Below are positions 15,785 through 23,615 of a DNA stretch of 31,315 bases, piece by piece (position 1 is the first letter of the stretch; each line of letters starts with the position of its first letter). The stretch lies in NCBI GenBank assembly GCA_964387495.1, contig CAYLXB010000040.1:1-31315 (forward strand), in the 5' to 3' direction. The DNA is from DSXF01 sp964387495 (lineage in GTDB: Bacteria > Chloroflexota > Anaerolineae > Anaerolineales > Villigracilaceae). The translations under genes were made by a program, and so were the position numbers. The notes beneath the pieces were generated by a model. That model was not told where the DNA came from. It did not search any database and saw only the letters and a list, made by a program, of their open reading frames with translations.

Positions 15785-16392
15785 CCGTCCCCCTGATGGT
15801 GCTGGCCTTCTTCGCCATCACCTACGGCTGGGTTGGCATTCCCGAGCATTTCCCACTGCTGGGTGGCATCCTTCCGAACTGGTTCCATGACTTCGTCGGC
15901 CACACCCTCGAACACGTCCCCGAGGCGCCTGCGTTCAGCTGGGTTCCCCTGCTGACCTCCATCTTCGTTGCGCTTGGCGGCCTGACGCTCGGCTGGCTGG
16001 TCTACCGCAATGTCAGGACCCCCGCCGGGGACCGCCTGCAGTTCCCCGTCCTTAAGCACAAGTGGTACTTCGACGAAGCCTACGATTTCCTGTTCATCAA
16101 ACCGGCCTATTGGTTCGCCGAGACCTTCGTCTACAAGTGGATGGACAAGGGTGCCATCGATGGCTTCCTGCACTTCATCGCCCGCGCCACCGGGACCATC
16201 GGCACGGCCATCCGTACCTACATCGACCTGAAGGTCATCAATGAATTCATGGGGGACGGTACGGGCCGGGTGGTTCAATGGATGGGCGTCAACCTGCGCC
16301 CGATCCAGACCGGCCGCATCCAGCAGTACATGCTGACCTCACTCGTGATACTGCTCCTCGTCGGGGCGGTGCTCTTCTATCTGATGGCGTAG
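15781..16392 (+). CDS. nuoL: NADH-quinone oxidoreductase subunit L, C-terminal part
   Basis: 203 residues covering the last helices and lateral helix HL of NuoL. Coding homology begins before the ATG (ETPWT in this frame), which argues that it is the second half of a frameshifted nuoL rather than a separate gene, although the ATGA overlap could allow coupled translation. From KWYFDEAYD to the final helix there are about 89 residues; in E. coli NuoL the same stretch is about 60. The extra 27 or so residues lie between AIDGFLHFIARATG and PIQTGRIQQ and read as further amphipathic helix (YIDLKVINEFMGDGTGRVVQWMG). This is what an HL reaching past one more antiporter subunit would need. Confidence 0.9.
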   Translation: MTVPLMVLAFFAITYGWVGIPEHFPLLGGILPNWFHDFVGHTLEHVPEAPAFSWVPLLTSIFVALGGLTLGWLVYRNVRTPAGDRLQFPVLKHKWYFDEAYDFLFIKPAYWFAETFVYKWMDKGAIDGFLHFIARATGTIGTAIRTYIDLKVINEFMGDGTGRVVQWMGVNLRPIQTGRIQQYMLTSLVILLLVGAVLFYLMA

Positions 16393-16404
16393 GCGGGAGG
16401 CACA

Positions 16405-17931
16405 ATGGACTTCCTGAGCACACACCTGCTTTCTCTCATCCTGTTCTTCCCGGTCGTCGCGGCGCTGGTCATCCTGTTCCTGCCCAAAGATGAACTCAAA
16501 CTCATCCGCTGGACGGCGCTGGTTGCCAGCCTGGTGCCTTTTGCCCTGTCGCTCATGCTCTGGTTCCGCTTCCAGCCGGATGCGGGGGGCTTCCAGTTCG
16601 TGGAGCAGTACACTTGGTACGCGGGTATCGGTTCCTCCCTGCACCTGGGCGTGGACGGCCTCTCGCTGACCATGATCCTGCTGACCACGCTGCTCACCCC
16701 GCTGGCCATCCTGGCCTCCTTCGGTATCACGGACAAGGTCAAGGCCTACATGATGCTCTTCCTCTTCCTGGAGACCGGCATGCTGGGCGTTTTCATGGCG
16801 CTCGACCTGCTCATCTTCTTCGTCTTCTGGGAGATCGGCCTGGTGCCGATGTACTTCCTCATCAACCAGTGGGGCTCCGCCAACCGCAACTACGCCTCCC
16901 TCAAGTTCATGATCTACACCATGGGCGGTTCGCTCGGACTGCTGCTGGCCACCCAGATGCTCGGCGTCATCTTCAAGACCTATGACCTGCTCGAACTCTT
17001 CAAACTCTGGCCGGCTGCGACCGAGCTGGCCAACCTGCCGCCCTGGCTCTCGCTCGGCGCGGTCAAGAACATTGCCTTCTGGGCCTTCGTGATCGCATTT
17101 GCGGTCAAGGTCCCGCTCTGGCCCTTCCACACTTGGCTCCCGGATGCGCATACCGAGGCCCCCACTGCCGGTTCGATGATCCTGGCCGGCGTCCTGCTCA
17201 AACTGGGCGCCTACGGCTTCCTGCGCCTGGTCCTTCCGCTCTACCCGGAGCAGGCCAAGACCTTTGCCGGGGCGCTGGCCTTCCTGGCGACTGCCGCCAT
17301 CGTCTTCGGCGCTTTCGGTTCCTACGGCCAGACCGATTTCAAGCGCCTGGTGGCCTACTCCTCGGTCAACCACATGGGCTTCGTGGTGCTCGGCATCGCG
17401 GCCGCCGCGGCCGCCGCCGGGACGAACGACGCCCATATCGCCCTGGATGGCGCCATCCTGCAGATGTTCAACCATGGGCTGTCGGCAGCGGGCATGTTCT
17501 TCCTGGTGGGCGTCATCTACGAACGCACCCACACCCGCAATCTGGATGAACTCGGCGGCTTGTTCCCCCTGGTGCCGGTCTACGGCGGTATCCTCATCTT
17601 TACCAGCATGGCCTCGCTTGGCCTGCCCGGCCTGAACGGTTTTGTCTCCGAGTTCATGGTCGTGCGGGGCGCCTGGCCGGTCCTGACCATCTACACCGCC
17701 ATCAGCATGCTCGGCCTGCTCTTCACCGGTGCCTACATCCTGAAAGGCATCAAGAAGGTCCTCCACGGCCCGTTGAACGAACACTGGGCCCACGGCGGGC
17801 ATAAACTGACCGAGATGGACACCCGTGAAATTCTCGTCATGGCTCCGCTCATGGCGCTCATCCTGGTCATCGGCGTCTGGCCGGCCTGGATTCTGGACGT
17901 GATCAACAAAGCCGTTCTGGCTTTGTTCTAA
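16405..17931 (+). CDS. nuoM: NADH-quinone oxidoreductase subunit M, canonical copy
   Basis: 508 residues, 14 membrane helices; proton-pumping antiporter-like subunit. All key residues are in place: E143 in FWEIGLVPMYFLI, K235 in FAVKVPLWPFHTWLPDAHTEAPTAGS, K266 in LLKLGAYG, and the FNHGLSAAGMFFLVGVIYERTHTR helix. GGGAGG lies just before the ATG, 12 bases after nuoL. It is the standard NuoM; the next gene is a divergent second copy. Confidence 0.95.
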   Translation: MDFLSTHLLSLILFFPVVAALVILFLPKDELKLIRWTALVASLVPFALSLMLWFRFQPDAGGFQFVEQYTWYAGIGSSLHLGVDGLSLTMILLTTLLTPLAILASFGITDKVKAYMMLFLFLETGMLGVFMALDLLIFFVFWEIGLVPMYFLINQWGSANRNYASLKFMIYTMGGSLGLLLATQMLGVIFKTYDLLELFKLWPAATELANLPPWLSLGAVKNIAFWAFVIAFAVKVPLWPFHTWLPDAHTEAPTAGSMILAGVLLKLGAYGFLRLVLPLYPEQAKTFAGALAFLATAAIVFGAFGSYGQTDFKRLVAYSSVNHMGFVVLGIAAAAAAAGTNDAHIALDGAILQMFNHGLSAAGMFFLVGVIYERTHTRNLDELGGLFPLVPVYGGILIFTSMASLGLPGLNGFVSEFMVVRGAWPVLTIYTAISMLGLLFTGAYILKGIKKVLHGPLNEHWAHGGHKLTEMDTREILVMAPLMALILVIGVWPAWILDVINKAVLALF

Positions 17932-17943
17932 CCGAGGTGCCGC

Positions 17944-19419
17944 ATGACATTCCCGATCTTGAGTGTTATCGCTTTCACACCGCTGGCTGCCGGACTGCTC
18001 ATCCTTCTCTTCCCCGCGCAGCGCAAGACGGAAATCCGCGTGACCGCCCTGGCCGCCGCGACCTTTGCCCTGCTCCTGTCTGCCTGGGTCTATGCCCAGT
18101 ACCTGATCCAGGGCATGACCGGCTACCAGTTCCAGGAATACGTGGACTGGCTCCCGGCTCTGGGCATCGGCTATCACGTCGGTGTGGACGGCATGAGCGC
18201 CCCGCTCGTCCTGCTGACCGGGGTGGTCATGTTCACCGGTGTGCTCATCTCCTGGGGCATCGAAGACCGGCCGCGTGAGTTTTTTGCCTTCCTGTTCATC
18301 CTGGCCGGCGGTGTGTTCGGCGTTTTCATGGCCCTTGACCTTTTCCAGTTGCTCTTTTTCTACGAGATCGCCGTCTTTCCCATGTACCTGCTGATTGCCA
18401 TCTGGGGCTGGGTCAAGACCCGTGAATATGCGGCCATGAAGCTGACCCTTTACCTGTTCATCGGCTCGGTCGTCTCCCTGGTCGGTGTGCTGGCCATGTA
18501 CTGGACCAGCGGTCTGCGCACCTTCGACATGCTCCAGCTGGAGCAGGCCAACTTCCCGGCCCAGTTCCAGCAGATCTGGTTCCTGCCGGTCTTCCTGGGC
18601 TTTGCAGTCCTGGGCGGCATCTGGCCCTTCCACAACTGGTCGCCGGACGGCCACGTTGCTGCACCCACGGCCGTCTCCATGTTCCACGCCGGTGTGCTGA
18701 TGAAACTCGGCGCCTTTGCTGCCTTGCGTGTAGGCATCATGCTCTTGCCCGAAGGCGCCCTTTACTGGAAGTGGCTGATCATGGCTTTTGCCGCCATCGC
18801 GGTGGTCTACGGCGCCTTCATCGCCTTCATGCAGACCGACATGAAATACATGATCGGCTTCTCCTCCGTCTCGCACATGGGCCTGGTCATGCTCGGCCTC
18901 TCCACCCTGAACAAGACCGGCCTCACCGGGGCAGGGGTGCAGATGTTCTCGCACGGCGTGATGACGGCTCTCTTCTTTGCCGTCACCGGCATGATCTATG
19001 ACCGTGCCCACACCCGCCAGATCCCCGAGCTGGGCGGCATGAACAAGGTCATGCCCTTTGCTTCCATCGGGTTCATCATCGGCGGCCTGGTCTCCATGGG
19101 CATGCCCGGCTTCTCCGGCTTCGTGGCCGAATTCCCCATCTTCATGGGCGTCTGGCAGGTGCAGCCCTGGGTGGCGATCATCGCCATCATCTCGGTTGTC
19201 ATCACCGCAGCCTACATCATGCGCAATATCCGGGATGTCTTCTTCCGGCCCATGCCCGCCAGCCTCGAAGGCCACATCGGCGACGTTACGGTGCTGGACA
19301 AGGTGGCGATCGTCCTGCTCTGCCTCTTGATGATTGGGCTGGGCTTGATCCCATCCCTGATGGTGCCGATGGTCCAGAGCGGCGTAGATAACATCCTGCG
19401 CCTGTTGGGAGGTGCCTAG
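17944..19419 (+). CDS. nuoM: Second NuoM-type antiporter subunit, lacking the TM7 lysine
   Basis: 491 residues, 14 helices, clearly NuoM-like but only distantly similar to the copy before it. E141 of helix 5 (FYEIAVFPMYLLI) and K254 of helix 8 (VLMKLGAF) are present, but the helix-7 lysine is replaced: FAVLGGIWPFHNWSPDGHVAAPTAVS has Leu223 where the canonical copy has K235. It still has the FSHGVMTALFFAVTGMIYDRAHTR helix. The start ATG follows the first nuoM by 12 bases with a GAGG site, and its TAG shares one base with the nuoN GTG. With the first copy it gives the operon four large antiporter-like subunits (L, M, M, N). Confidence 0.93.
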   Translation: MTFPILSVIAFTPLAAGLLILLFPAQRKTEIRVTALAAATFALLLSAWVYAQYLIQGMTGYQFQEYVDWLPALGIGYHVGVDGMSAPLVLLTGVVMFTGVLISWGIEDRPREFFAFLFILAGGVFGVFMALDLFQLLFFYEIAVFPMYLLIAIWGWVKTREYAAMKLTLYLFIGSVVSLVGVLAMYWTSGLRTFDMLQLEQANFPAQFQQIWFLPVFLGFAVLGGIWPFHNWSPDGHVAAPTAVSMFHAGVLMKLGAFAALRVGIMLLPEGALYWKWLIMAFAAIAVVYGAFIAFMQTDMKYMIGFSSVSHMGLVMLGLSTLNKTGLTGAGVQMFSHGVMTALFFAVTGMIYDRAHTRQIPELGGMNKVMPFASIGFIIGGLVSMGMPGFSGFVAEFPIFMGVWQVQPWVAIIAIISVVITAAYIMRNIRDVFFRPMPASLEGHIGDVTVLDKVAIVLLCLLMIGLGLIPSLMVPMVQSGVDNILRLLGGA

Positions 19420-20852
19420 TGACTGCCTACAACTCCACCATGATCCTGTCCATCCTGCCGGAAATCCTCCTGCTGGTGCTTGCCCTGCTGGTCCTGCTCT
19501 TCGATGTGCTCTGGAAGGAAGAGAAGCGCCGCAGCCTGGGCTGGCTGGTGACCGGCGGCTTGGCCCTGGTTTCTGTCATCAGCCTGCTGGCCGGCCGCCC
19601 TGGCGAACCGCAGTCCGTCTTTGGCGGCATGCTGCGCTTTGACTGGCTCGGCTTTGCCTTCAAGCAAATCTTCCTGCTTGGGGCTGCCGCCACCGCGGCC
19701 TTCATGATGGATCTCGAGAACCTTGGCCGCCGCGGCCAGGCCTACCTGCTCCTGCTGGCCGCCACCCTGGGCATGTGCCTGATGGCCTCCGCCTCCGACT
19801 TGGTCATGCTCTACCTGGCCATCGAGACCACCTCCATCCCGCTCTACATCCTGGCCGGCTTCATGCTCGATGACGACCGCTCCACCGAGGCCGGTTTTAA
19901 GTACCTGCTCTTCGGCGCCCTGACCTCCGCCGTGATGCTCTACGGTTTCAGCCTGCTCTACGGCTTCAGCGGCACCACCCGCCTGGCTGCCTTTGGCGGC
20001 AGCCTGCCGCTTGGGCTGGGCCTCATCTTCCTGGTCCTGGTGGGACTGGGCTTCAAGGTCTCGGCGGTGCCCTTCCACTTCTGGGCGCCGGATACCTATG
20101 AAGGCGCTCCCACCCCGGTGGCCGGCTTCCTTTCGACCGCCTCCAAGGCCGCCGGCTTTGCCGTGCTGCTGCGCCTGTTCCTGACCGTCTTCCCGCAGTT
20201 TGCCGGCGAGTGGGCCGCCATCCTGGCCGTCCTGGCCACCATCACCATGACGGTCGGCAACCTGCTGGCCCTGGCCCAGAAGAACCTCAAGCGCCTGCTG
20301 GCCTACTCCTCCATTGCCCATGCCGGCTACATCCTGATCGGCGTGGTGGCCGCTTCCCGCCTCGGCACGGCCAGCGTGGTCTTCTACCTGATCGCCTACC
20401 TGCTCACCAACCTGGCCGCCTTTGGCCTGGTGGCTGCTGTCGGCCGCCAGACCGGCTCGGATGAGATCGCCTCCTATGCCGGCCTCAGCCGCCGCTCGCC
20501 GGGGCTGGCGCTGGCCATGCTGGTGGCCTTCCTCTCCCTGGCCGGCATGCCGCCCTTCGGCGGTTTCGTGGCCAAGGTGCTGGTCTTCACCGCCGCGGTC
20601 GAGACCGGCTGGGTCTGGCTGGCGGTCGTGGGCATCCTCAACTCCATCATCGGCGTCTACTACTACCTGACCGTCCTGAAGGTGGTCTACCTGTACCGCA
20701 TGGAAGGCGAGAACGAGGAAGCGCACCCCATCCCGCTCACCCGCCCGCATGCCGTTGCCCTGGTGGCGCTTTCCATTGCCATCCTGTTGATCGGCACGGT
20801 CTTTGCACCCTGGTTCGACACCGCCGCCGGTGCCGCACTGAACTTGTTCTAG
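19419..20852 (+). CDS. nuoN: NADH-quinone oxidoreductase subunit N (complex I)
   Basis: 477 residues, 14 helices; antiporter-like subunit closest to K in the membrane arm. E136 in YLAIETTSIPLYIL, K213 in GFKVSAVPFHFWAPDTYEGAPTPVAGFLSTASKAAGF and the QKNLKRLLAYSSIAHAGYIL segment are typical. GTG start overlaps the previous stop by one base and has GGGAGG eight bases upstream; an ATG seven codons later is an alternative. Its TAG codon forms part of the atp promoter -35 box. Confidence 0.95.
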   Translation: MTAYNSTMILSILPEILLLVLALLVLLFDVLWKEEKRRSLGWLVTGGLALVSVISLLAGRPGEPQSVFGGMLRFDWLGFAFKQIFLLGAAATAAFMMDLENLGRRGQAYLLLLAATLGMCLMASASDLVMLYLAIETTSIPLYILAGFMLDDDRSTEAGFKYLLFGALTSAVMLYGFSLLYGFSGTTRLAAFGGSLPLGLGLIFLVLVGLGFKVSAVPFHFWAPDTYEGAPTPVAGFLSTASKAAGFAVLLRLFLTVFPQFAGEWAAILAVLATITMTVGNLLALAQKNLKRLLAYSSIAHAGYILIGVVAASRLGTASVVFYLIAYLLTNLAAFGLVAAVGRQTGSDEIASYAGLSRRSPGLALAMLVAFLSLAGMPPFGGFVAKVLVFTAAVETGWVWLAVVGILNSIIGVYYYLTVLKVVYLYRMEGENEEAHPIPLTRPHAVALVALSIAILLIGTVFAPWFDTAAGAALNLF

Positions 20853-20878
20853 ACGTCACAAACAGCCTCTGATATAAT
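20850..20878 (+). promoter_or_regulatory. Promoter of the atp (Fo) operon
   Basis: TAGACG (20850-20855, four of six matches to TTGACA), a 17-base spacer and perfect TATAAT (20873-20878). The ATG of the first atp gene is nine bases past the -10 box, so the mRNA leader is at most a few bases. It lets the atp genes be expressed apart from nuo. Confidence 0.7.
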
Positions 20879-20887
20879 CTTGCCGCC

Positions 20888-21187
20888 ATGAACCAGCCGG
20901 ATAACTCCAACCGCCCCAAGATCCCCCTGGCCGCTTCGACGGCCTTGGGCGCGCAGGTTGGCTGTATTACGCTGGTGATCGTATTCCTGGCATTGGCTGG
21001 CGGCTTATGGTTGGACAAACTGCTCGACAGCAAGCCGATGTTTACAATCATATTACTCGTCGGATCTGCGCCGCTCTCGCTTTTCTTGACCTTCTGGCTG
21101 GCGATGCGGCAGATCCGCGATATGCAGTCCCACCTGCCGCCCTCGACGGGGCGTAAGGTGAATATACCGGACGATAAGGAGGATTGA
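20888..21187 (+). CDS. AtpZ/AtpI-family ATP synthase assembly protein
   Basis: 99 residues, two membrane helices. LALAGGLWLDKLLDSKPMFTIILLVGSAPLSLFLTFWLAMRQI has the GxWLDK motif of the AtpZ/AtpI (PF09527-like) family, which assists c-ring assembly or magnesium/calcium entry next to Fo. It opens the atp operon, the usual place for atpI. It overlaps the region before atpB, with AAGGAGG in its last codons serving that gene. Confidence 0.85.
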   Translation: MNQPDNSNRPKIPLAASTALGAQVGCITLVIVFLALAGGLWLDKLLDSKPMFTIILLVGSAPLSLFLTFWLAMRQIRDMQSHLPPSTGRKVNIPDDKED

Positions 21188-21189
21188 AA

Positions 21190-22275
21190 GTGAGTCATGT
21201 AGAACAAACAAAAAAGCGCGTACCGGTAAAGCGCTGGCTGATTTTGGGTCTGGTGGCCTTGGGAATTTACGCTGCCTTTATTGGCCCGTCCATTCTCAAA
21301 CCCATCAGCCCGCTGGTGGTCCTGCCGGCCGAACCGACTGGCCTGTTCATCGGTAATTTCCCGATTACGAATACCATCGCTGCCACCCTGATTGCTGACG
21401 TGCTGCTGGTTTTGTTGGCATTGGGGGCCTACCGGGTTGGCAAAAGCGGGAAACTGGTGCCGTCCGGGATCTACAATGCTTTCGAAGCCATCGTCGAGTT
21501 CTTATGGAACTCGGTGGAAGGCGTGGCGGGCAAGTGGGCAAAAAGGATATTTGTCGTTCCGGCTACCATTTTCCTGCTGGTCTTCATGGCCAACATGGTC
21601 AAACTGGCTCCGGGATTTGAAAGTATTGGGTATATGAAGGAAGCCCACGGCACAAAGTATGGTTTCAAGGCCGTGGAATTGATCCCCAATACCCTCTGGA
21701 GCATTGACAAGGCCCACCCCATCTCCGAGGCCTCTGCACATGCAGAAGGTGAAGCCGCTTCTGCTGAGGGCGGGCATACCGAAGCAGCCGGGGAAGAGAG
21801 TCATGTTGTCGGTGCGACTGAGATCCACCCTGACAAATACTACGAAGTTGTACCTTTCCTGCGTGGTACAGCCACTGATATCAACTTCCCCTTTGCGTTG
21901 GCCTTCATCGCTGTGCTGGCTACGCAGGTTTACGGCGTCTGGGCGCTTGGCCCTGGTTATTTTGGGAAGTTTGTCCAGATCAAGGCGTTGATCAGCGGCG
22001 GCCCGTTCGGCGCCATCAACTTTGTTGTTGGCCTTTTGGAAATCATCCTGGAATTTGCCAAGATCCTCTCGTTTGGCTTCCGGTTGTTCGGGAACATCTT
22101 TGCTGGTGCGCTGTTGCTCTCCATCGTCGGCGCGCTGACGGCAGTGGTTGTTCCGGCCGGCCTGTATCTGTTCGAAATTTTCTTTGGCGTCATCCAGGCC
22201 TATGTGTTCTTCCTGCTTTCTACAGTGTTCATTGGCGGCGCCACGGTCAGTCACCACGGCGACGAACATCACTAA
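21190..22275 (+). CDS. atpB: ATP synthase Fo subunit a
   Basis: 361 residues, larger than E. coli subunit a (271). The essential arginine is R298 in LSFGFRLFGNIFAGALLL, and RGTATDINFPFALAFIAVLATQVYG is the other signature. Between helices near residues 175-215 is an Ala/Glu/His-rich insertion (AHAEGEAASAEGG and onwards), probably an exposed loop. Subunit a provides the half channels that drive c-ring rotation. The GTG at 21190 is preferred to the TTG two codons earlier, because AAGGAGG at 21176-21182 is seven bases from GTG and only one from TTG. Confidence 0.94.
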   Translation: MSHVEQTKKRVPVKRWLILGLVALGIYAAFIGPSILKPISPLVVLPAEPTGLFIGNFPITNTIAATLIADVLLVLLALGAYRVGKSGKLVPSGIYNAFEAIVEFLWNSVEGVAGKWAKRIFVVPATIFLLVFMANMVKLAPGFESIGYMKEAHGTKYGFKAVELIPNTLWSIDKAHPISEASAHAEGEAASAEGGHTEAAGEESHVVGATEIHPDKYYEVVPFLRGTATDINFPFALAFIAVLATQVYGVWALGPGYFGKFVQIKALISGGPFGAINFVVGLLEIILEFAKILSFGFRLFGNIFAGALLLSIVGALTAVVVPAGLYLFEIFFGVIQAYVFFLLSTVFIGGATVSHHGDEHH

Positions 22276-22302
22276 AACAATAAAACTTAAGGAGTTAGTA
22301 CG

Positions 22303-22545
22303 ATGAATGATCCAGTTGCTTTCGTTGCGGGCTTGAAGTTGCTCGGTGCTGGCTTGGCCATGTTTGGCGCCATTGGCGCCGGTGTGGGCGTCGGCCTGGC
22401 CGCCGCCGGCGGTGTGCAGGCCATGGGCCGCAACCCGGATGCCTCCGGCATTATCCAGACCAACATGATCCTGGGCATGGCCTTCGCTGAAGCGGTTGCC
22501 ATTTACGCCCTGGCTGTGGCGCTGATTATCATCTTCGCCGCTTAA
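22303..22545 (+). CDS. atpE: ATP synthase Fo subunit c
   Basis: 80 residues forming two helices: GAGLAMFGAIGAGVGVGLAAAGGVQAMGRNPDASG and IIQTNMILGMAFAEAVAIYALAVALIIIFAA. The ion-binding carboxylate is E63. There is no Gln in helix 1 at the GVGQG position and no Ser/Thr after the Glu (EAVAIY rather than ESTGIY), so proton rather than sodium coupling is predicted. AAGGAG precedes the ATG. Confidence 0.96.
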   Translation: MNDPVAFVAGLKLLGAGLAMFGAIGAGVGVGLAAAGGVQAMGRNPDASGIIQTNMILGMAFAEAVAIYALAVALIIIFAA

Positions 22546-22566
22546 TTCCTTTCCAGGAGATATTTC

Positions 22567-23301
22567 ATGGAAAAACTTGGAATTAACCTGGGGTTCTTCC
22601 TCTTCCAGGTATTTAACTTTACGGTCGTGGCAATCCTGCTCTATGCCTGGGCCTACAGGCCGATCCTGAGGATGCTGGAAAACCGCAAGAACAAGATCGC
22701 GCAGAGCCTGGAAGATGCCCGTATCGCGGCCGAGGCGCGTGAGAACGCTGAAAAAGAGGCCGCTAAGATCAAGGCTGAGGCGCAGACCGAGGCCGGCAAG
22801 ATCGTGCGTGAGGCCACCGAGCGCGCCGAAGCCGCCGGCCGGGATGTGAAGGCCGCCGCGGATGCCGAAGCCGCCAAGGCCCGCGAATCCGCCCTGGCCG
22901 AGGTCGAGGGCGAGCGCACCCGCATCCTGGGTGACCTGCGCGGCCAGGTGGCCGCCCTGGCCATCGCTGCTGCCCAGAAACTGGTCGGCGAGGCCCTGGA
23001 TGAGAAACGCCAGCACGCCCTGCTGGACGAGTTCTTCTCCGGCGTCAAATCCGGCAAGGTGGTCGTCCTCGAAGGCGCCGGCTTTACCGGTCAGTCTGCC
23101 GAGGTGACCAGCGCCCTGCCGCTCACGTCCGGCGAGCAGGCTGCTGTCAAGCAGGATGTCCTCGCCAGGGTCGGCGCACAGGCCGTCACCTTCCGCGTCG
23201 ACCCGTCCATCCTGGGCGGCTTGGTCATCAAGGTCGGTGACAAGGTCCTGGATGGCTCCGTCGCCGGCCAGCTGGCAGGCCTGCGCCAGAACCTGCAGTA
23301 A
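22567..23301 (+). CDS. atpF: ATP synthase subunit b fused to delta C-terminal domain
   Basis: 244 residues, longer than a normal subunit b (about 160). Residues 1-30 are the membrane anchor (FFLFQVFNFTVVAILLYAWAYRP), 30-140 a long Ala/Glu/Lys-rich coiled coil, then RGQVAALAIAAAQKLVGEALDEKRQHALLDEFF, the usual b C-terminus. From about 178 it continues with AEVTSALPLTSGEQ and RVDPSILGGLVIKVGDKVLDGSVAGQLAGL, which is the C-terminal half of subunit delta (OSCP). The N-terminal helical domain of delta is absent. The fusion joins two parts that touch in the peripheral stalk. AGGAGA precedes the ATG. Last gene of the operon; no atpH, A, G, D or C follows. Confidence 0.9.
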   Translation: MEKLGINLGFFLFQVFNFTVVAILLYAWAYRPILRMLENRKNKIAQSLEDARIAAEARENAEKEAAKIKAEAQTEAGKIVREATERAEAAGRDVKAAADAEAAKARESALAEVEGERTRILGDLRGQVAALAIAAAQKLVGEALDEKRQHALLDEFFSGVKSGKVVVLEGAGFTGQSAEVTSALPLTSGEQAAVKQDVLARVGAQAVTFRVDPSILGGLVIKVGDKVLDGSVAGQLAGLRQNLQ

Positions 23302-23333
23302 CCGGCCTGGATTTTGTATTCTATGTTTTACGG

Positions 23334-23363
23334 GGCTGCCCTTTTGGGGCAGCCTCTTTTTTT
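23334..23363 (+). terminator. Rho-independent terminator of the atp operon
   Basis: GGCTGCCC (23334-23341) pairs with GGGCAGCC (23347-23354) around a 5-base loop and is followed by TCTTTTTTT. A strong terminator 33 bases after atpF, showing that the operon really ends here without F1 genes. Confidence 0.92.
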
Positions 23364-23365
23364 GA

Positions 23366-23514
23366 CAATCCAGGTTGATTGTCGTCTCATGGTGCTCGAC
23401 TCTCACCATTTCTTGGGTGTAATTTTCGAGGCAGAACAACCCTTGTCAGAGTTATTGTTTTCTTGTATAGTTGATCTGCGGGATTATTGGTAAATCGAGC
23501 GAGAAATCGTATCT
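23366..23514 (+). repeat. 150-bp promoter-bearing direct repeat, copy A
   Basis: Aligns with 25625-25772 with only two or three one-base gaps and about 80% identity by eye. Best-kept blocks are GGTGCTCGAC, GGGTGTAATTTT, CCCTTGTCAG, GTTTTCT and GTAAATCGAGCGAGAAAT. It starts right after the atp terminator and ends 101 bases before the TIR gene. Confidence 0.85.
23443..23471 (+). promoter_or_regulatory. Promoter in repeat copy A
   Basis: TTGTCA (23443-23448), 17-base spacer, TATAGT (23466-23471). The same elements at the same spacing occur in copy B, so they are likely functional. Upstream, CACC..GGTG and CCT-TGTC-AG dyads could be operators. Confidence 0.7.
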
Positions 23515-23574
23515 AGAGCCAGACAATTTAAAGTCGAACGCAAATAATCTCCAGGAATCCGTTAAGCCGTTGTA

Positions 23575-23580
23575 TATAAT
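23575..23580 (+). promoter_or_regulatory. Second -10 box near the TIR gene
   Basis: TATAAT within TGTATATAAT, 35 bases before the ATG. No clear -35 box; it may be a second start or part of the leader. The ribosome site GAGGG is at 23604-23608. Confidence 0.4.
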
Positions 23581-23615
23581 CAAGCTCAGAAAAATTTATC
23601 CGCGAGGGTCTTGCA

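Noticed and set aside
15781..16392. Separate gene for a NuoL C-terminal protein by natural split
   Set aside because: Family homology begins before the ATG in this frame, so a one-base frameshift is the simpler reading.
16339..19275. 978-codon minus-strand frame opposite the nuoM genes
   Set aside because: Antisense shadow created by high GC third positions of nuoM; no domain, Asp/His/Glu/Gln-rich nonsense composition.
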